Of a DNA stretch of 64,000 nt, positions 60,067 to 64,000 are shown in pieces. Source of the DNA: Promerops cafer (Eukaryota; Chordata; Aves; Passeriformes; Nectariniidae); NCBI GenBank assembly GCA_013398275.1, contig VZSE01013522.1, positions 216,680-280,679 on the forward strand, in the 5' to 3' direction. The notes under the pieces are model-generated. The model was not told the origin of the DNA. It worked only from the letters and a program-made list of their open reading frames with translations, and searched no databases. The translations under genes and the position numbers were made by a program. How positions within the stretch are numbered: the first letter of the stretch is position 1; the number at the start of each line of letters is the position of its first letter.

Positions 60067-60367
60067 TTTCTGGCAGACTTGTTTATCTGGGTGTTACATT
60101 GCTGCAGGCCAAGGCTTAGTTTCTGTTGTACTTGTGCCAGGGTACACAACCCTGGCAGCTCTCGGCACATGGGAGGAGTGCCATTTTATCCCAAATCTCC
60201 CTCAGGAACTGATAACTGTTTAACAGAGCATCGGGGGGAGAGGATGGAGTCACTGGAGGGGTCCCAACACAGGGAGGGGAAATGTACCCTGGGATTGGGA
60301 AGAAAAGCCCGGAGTTAAAGTACATGAATAATGCTTGGGTGCTTCAAATCTTTATTTTTATGATTCA
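60067..60367. other. Non-coding DNA
   Basis: Ordinary composition, nothing recognised. Confidence 0.45.
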
Positions 60368-60384
60368 ATGGTGGTGGTGGTGGT
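60368..60384. repeat. Short (GGT)n repeat
   Basis: Five to six trinucleotide units. Confidence 0.9.
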
Positions 60385-62224
60385 TACCTCCAAACTAGGA
60401 TTAATGAATCCCCTGTAGCTATTCTGCTTTGACTAGATCTGGCAAAGATTATGTTAGAGAGAAAGGGAGTGGGGAGATGGAGGAAGAAAAATCACCACTT
60501 ATCAGCATGCTTACACAGATAGGAGCTAAAAGGTGTAACCTGATAAGACATCTTTCATTTCAGGCAATGCAAGCCCTGTGCAGTCCCTCTGGGTCTCTTA
60601 AAGAGAGGCTCTTTGGAGCCTCCCAAAAGCACATCGAGCTATGGGAAGTGTCAGGAGCTAATTATGCAGCAGGCTGAAGGAGCCAGGGCACCCAGCTGAA
60701 ACCAAGGATAAGCTCTGTCCCCAGAGCAGCTCTGGAAGCTTTGCACAGCAGGATGCAAACCCCGAGGTGTCCTCTCGCCCAGCCCTGAGCCTGCACATCC
60801 GCAGTGCCATGCAGGTAATTCTGAGCTTGGGCAGCCTCAGGAGGACACAGGTCTCAGGACATTTTTGAGCGCTCCTCAGTGCAGCACAGTCTCACCATCT
60901 GTGCAAGTGGCAGATCAGCTGTGACAGGATCATTTGCAAAACTTTATGTGGGAAATTATGGCCGTTGCCTATCCCCCTGTACTGAAACCCTGCCTTTGCT
61001 GACTGGGACCCAGGCATTTTGCAGAGCACTTTTGGTTGCAACATGCAATTTTCAAATATGACCAAAACAGCAAGGCAGAGGGTGAAAACAAGGAAACTAA
61101 TATTTTTAATGTTCAGTGTTGGTGGTGGCAGTGAAAGGTGGAAGAAATTCAGGGAAACCTACAGATTCCTCTGCACCCAGTTCACATCTGTTCACAATTC
61201 ACTGCAACCTGCCAAACAATTAAAAACAGCAACCTGTTTTATTAGCTGTCACATCCCATAAAATATTTCAGGGCCCTTCATCAGCAGCTGACACCCTGTC
61301 AATAATAGCTCTCAGGGTTAAAAAAAATGTTCACAATGTTATTTCAATGTCTGGCTCTCAGAGGTTTATCTCCAGTGCCCATCACAAGAGTATTCAAGCA
61401 CTAAATGCAAGGTTAACAACTTTACAATTAAGGATGTGAAAGATATATAGATGCTATTTTCATCCCACCCTGAGTTTGAGAAATGCAGGTCTTGCAGGCT
61501 GAATTGCTCCAAGGAGAGGTGCATGGGCTGAGCTGTGGGCAGGCAGATGGTTGGCCTTGACTAGGTACAGCTACCAGATAATTCCTGCATTATGAGTGTG
61601 AGCCCTGGCTTTGCTCAACCTGGTAGCAGTTTGAAGATCTAACCACTCATTTTAGGAAGGTTTGATGGGAAAAAATGTGCTCATGATTCTTAGATGCTGC
61701 CCCTGCCCTTTCTTGTGGCACTTCTGTCACCACACCCATGAACTCACTGGACATTGTACTGTCCTTGTCTAGCCCTGGCAGTCCCTATCCCGCTGCCAGT
61801 GCTCCCCTCCAGCAACTGCAAAATGTGTAAGGCATCCAATCTGAAACAGATTAATCCCTTCAGCACAATCCTAAGTCTGCCAAGGCTGCCAAATTCTGCC
61901 TTTTTCACTTCCCACAGGAGCAGGAGACTTCCCACAAAGTTTCCTTTATAAAATGTGCTTTTCAGAGTTTTAAAAACTGCATTCACCTACATTTGAGAAT
62001 ATGAGTTCCAAGGCTGAAATAAAGGCAGTCAATATGGAAATCAGCATTTTGAAAACATAAAGACTTACCAGATCTGGTTTTTAGAACTGAAGAGGTGAGG
62101 GACTGTGTTCTGAAAATTATTTTGTACTTTTTCATGCAAAAGGAAGAGGTTGCACTCCTATTTTTAAATGCAAAGCCAGATGCAATCTAAAAACAAATAC
62201 TTTCTGTGTTCTGCATCCTACACA
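60385..62224. other. Non-coding DNA, nothing recognised
   Basis: Unique-looking DNA with short frames (60-82 codons) and no recognised repeat or RNA gene. Confidence 0.5.
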
Positions 62225-62345
62225 GCCAGTGACAAGCTCTGTCCCATGGAGTTCACAGTTTAAAGAGACCAAAGAGAGATGAAAGATCATGTCCAAGATC
62301 AAACATGAACTTGGTGACCCAGCCTGTGACTGCAGCCCAGGCCCT
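62225..62345 (+). repeat. MIR/CORE-SINE-like ancient repeat relic
   Basis: 'tcccatggagttcacagttt' then 'gatcatgtccaagatcaaac' and 'cagcccaggccctttgattc' follow the order of the MIR-type tail ('ctcatggagcttacagtcta', 'gacttgcccaaggtcacaca', 'gaacccaggtctcctgactc'). It is strongly diverged, so this is an eye-alignment call. Confidence 0.42.
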
Positions 62346-64000
62346 TTGATTCAGAGCTGCTGGTCCATTCCTTCCATCCATCTCCCCATTCATTCCATCC
62401 TCTCCTGTCATGTTCTCTAATTTTCCATCAAGGCTGTGTTTTTCGGGAGGTAACGTTACACTCAGCACTGCTGTTTCATCGTGCAGGTACTTCCTATCTG
62501 GCAAAAGATAATCTGTGATTAAATCAGCTGGGATCAAACAAAGCAAAATAAGGAGGAAATCAGATACTAAAATCCTGTTAAACACCTCCTAAGCACCAGG
62601 AGGGGATGGCTGCACCTCTCACCTCAGAGGGGCTGCAGTGAGTCTGTGACCCACTGCAACTGCCATGAGCCATGGATGGGACCTGGGGCATCATATACAT
62701 TTCAGGATGAAAACTGCTGGATTTGCTAGAGATGAGCCCAGTTTCATATACCTGTTTTCAGAGATATTTTCAGCATTGGTACAGCATGGTTACCTAGTGT
62801 AGGGAAATCTGTGGGCCACGTTCTGCCCAGTGCTGCCAGCACAGAACCATCACTGCCATCAGGTGCACCTCCTTGGGCATAACCAAAGGCAGATTTTAGA
62901 CCTGAATGGTTTGTATTAGTTTTGTTCTACATGGATTTTTGTCCAGGTTTTAGATTCTATTATTCCTGGCATTACCCCAAGTGAAATATGGTGTTGTGAC
63001 CCGATTTTCTCCTCCCAGGGATCATGACTTGCTCTCAGCAAATGGCATTTTCTTGGTCACTTCTCAACGTGACTCTGTTTTCTTCCATAGAAGCTACTGG
63101 ACTTCAGAAAGCAATTTCCATGCTGGGAAAGCCAGGGCCTCTTTGACACAGCAGTGAGTGGCTTAATGCTCAGACTTGGGTGGCTTCATCCTGTTCCAAA
63201 CCTCCCCATATACCTGCAGATACAGCTTATGTATCTGTGCCCATAGTCACCCTCAGGGTGGCCCAGCACATGGCACACAGTGCTTTAATAGCAGAATGGA
63301 GGTGGAAGGACACTGTTTTCCTCTCTGTAGCATGAGTAACTAATTTAATAAGAGCACAATTTTCTGCTGGTGCACATTCATGGGCTTGCAGTTGCATGCA
63401 GTTACTCATGGGCCTGGAAGGAGCCACAGTAACAGGCTATGGTGAGAAAAAGACAGATGTAAACAAAAGAAATTCCTGGTATTGGAGTGGTTCTTCAGGG
63501 AAAAAAATAATAAAAAAGAACAAAAAAAGACAAATGCTTTGGCTGCAGGTGTTTGCAAAATCCTTCATCAAATGATCACAAAGACTTGGTGTGCCCTCAC
63601 TGATCCTAGAGGAGCCCATGTGGTATTGACCCTCCAGTCCTACAGGCAATTTCAAAAGAGCCTCAAGGAAGTTTCAACGGGATGCAAAAATTTTTCCTTT
63701 GGAAATCACAGCGTGGATGGTAAATTCTCTGTTGCATGGTGCTCAGCCTCAGCATTTCTATTTAAAAAACATTCAACAGTGTGAATAGCACAGGCAAACC
63801 TTGGGCAACTCTTTGAAACTCTAGGACCTTGGTGATCTTAGCAGGTGAGCTGGGATAAATGGAAGAGCTCTGAGGGGCTCGGGGCTCTCGCTCTTTAGGC
63901 AGCACTTGGGGCTGCTGGGGCAGAGGTGGGAGGCAGGGAATGAGCTTTGATATAATGATATAATGTCCCCTCTGAAACCTCAGGGAGCCCCGTCTCCTAA
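62346..64000. other. Non-coding DNA, nothing recognised
   Basis: The 110-codon minus-strand frame at 62253-62585 overlaps the repeat relic and has no domain beyond a hydrophobic start. An A-rich patch (about 63498-63531) creates lysine-rich frames. The window ends in ordinary mixed DNA. Confidence 0.5.

Noticed and set aside
59690..60223. 177-codon frame over the CpG-dense core
   Set aside because: GC-rich DNA lacks stop codons; the protein has no domain and overlaps another open frame in a different phase.

Overview
This window reads as nuclear DNA of a bird. The clearest signs are sense-strand 3' ends of CR1 LINEs, the dominant avian retroposon, at about 34850-34980, 44481-44560, 44883-44965 and 47699-47888, and a decayed CR1-type reverse transcriptase fragment at 1215-1560. 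Also consistent are the rarity of other young repeats, the CpG-poor AT-leaning background, and a few ancient amniote repeat relics (MIR/CORE-SINE-like and an archosaur/reptile-type element). The species cannot be told from the sequence. A two-base N inside a poly-T tract (12662-12663) shows this comes from a draft assembly.

I found no protein-coding gene, exon, tRNA, rRNA, snRNA or CRISPR array that I can support. The longest open frames are 150-179 codons, mostly sit in GC-rich or low-complexity DNA, overlap one another in several frames, and match nothing I recognise. The window is best read as intergenic DNA (gene desert) or the interior of a very long intron. Whatever gene it belongs to or regulates lies outside it or is not recognisable from sequence alone.

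Layout. 1-12 kb: quiet DNA with the CR1 ORF2 relic and two MIR-like relics. 12-23 kb: quiet, with long homopolymer T tracts and the N gap, and an old repeat relic near 20.9 kb. 23.1-24.0 kb: a MIR-like relic followed by a strong candidate conserved non-coding element (CNE) and a long (GT)n microsatellite. 24-35 kb: quiet, with a perfect 18-bp palindrome (25.3 kb), paired AP-1 sites (26.8 kb) and a paired-octamer element (32.5 kb). 35-50 kb: the most structured part. CNE candidates lie at 35.6, 38.7, 41.1, 43.3, 45.5, 48.3 and 49.6 kb, several containing symmetric or phased transcription-factor motifs, interleaved with CR1 ends and microsatellites. 50-64 kb: more GC-rich, with a CpG-dense core at 59.95-60.06 kb, otherwise unremarkable.

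The overall pattern is one of a cluster of developmental-type regulatory elements in gene-free DNA. That interpretation is inference: no alignment to other species was possible here. I saw no evidence of an undescribed molecular system. The most worthwhile leads are the phased octamer/POU-dimer element at 41.05 kb, the 20-bp phased repeat with octamers at 32.5 kb, the 11-bp inverted repeat at 48.45 kb, and the CpG-retaining element at 49.5 kb.
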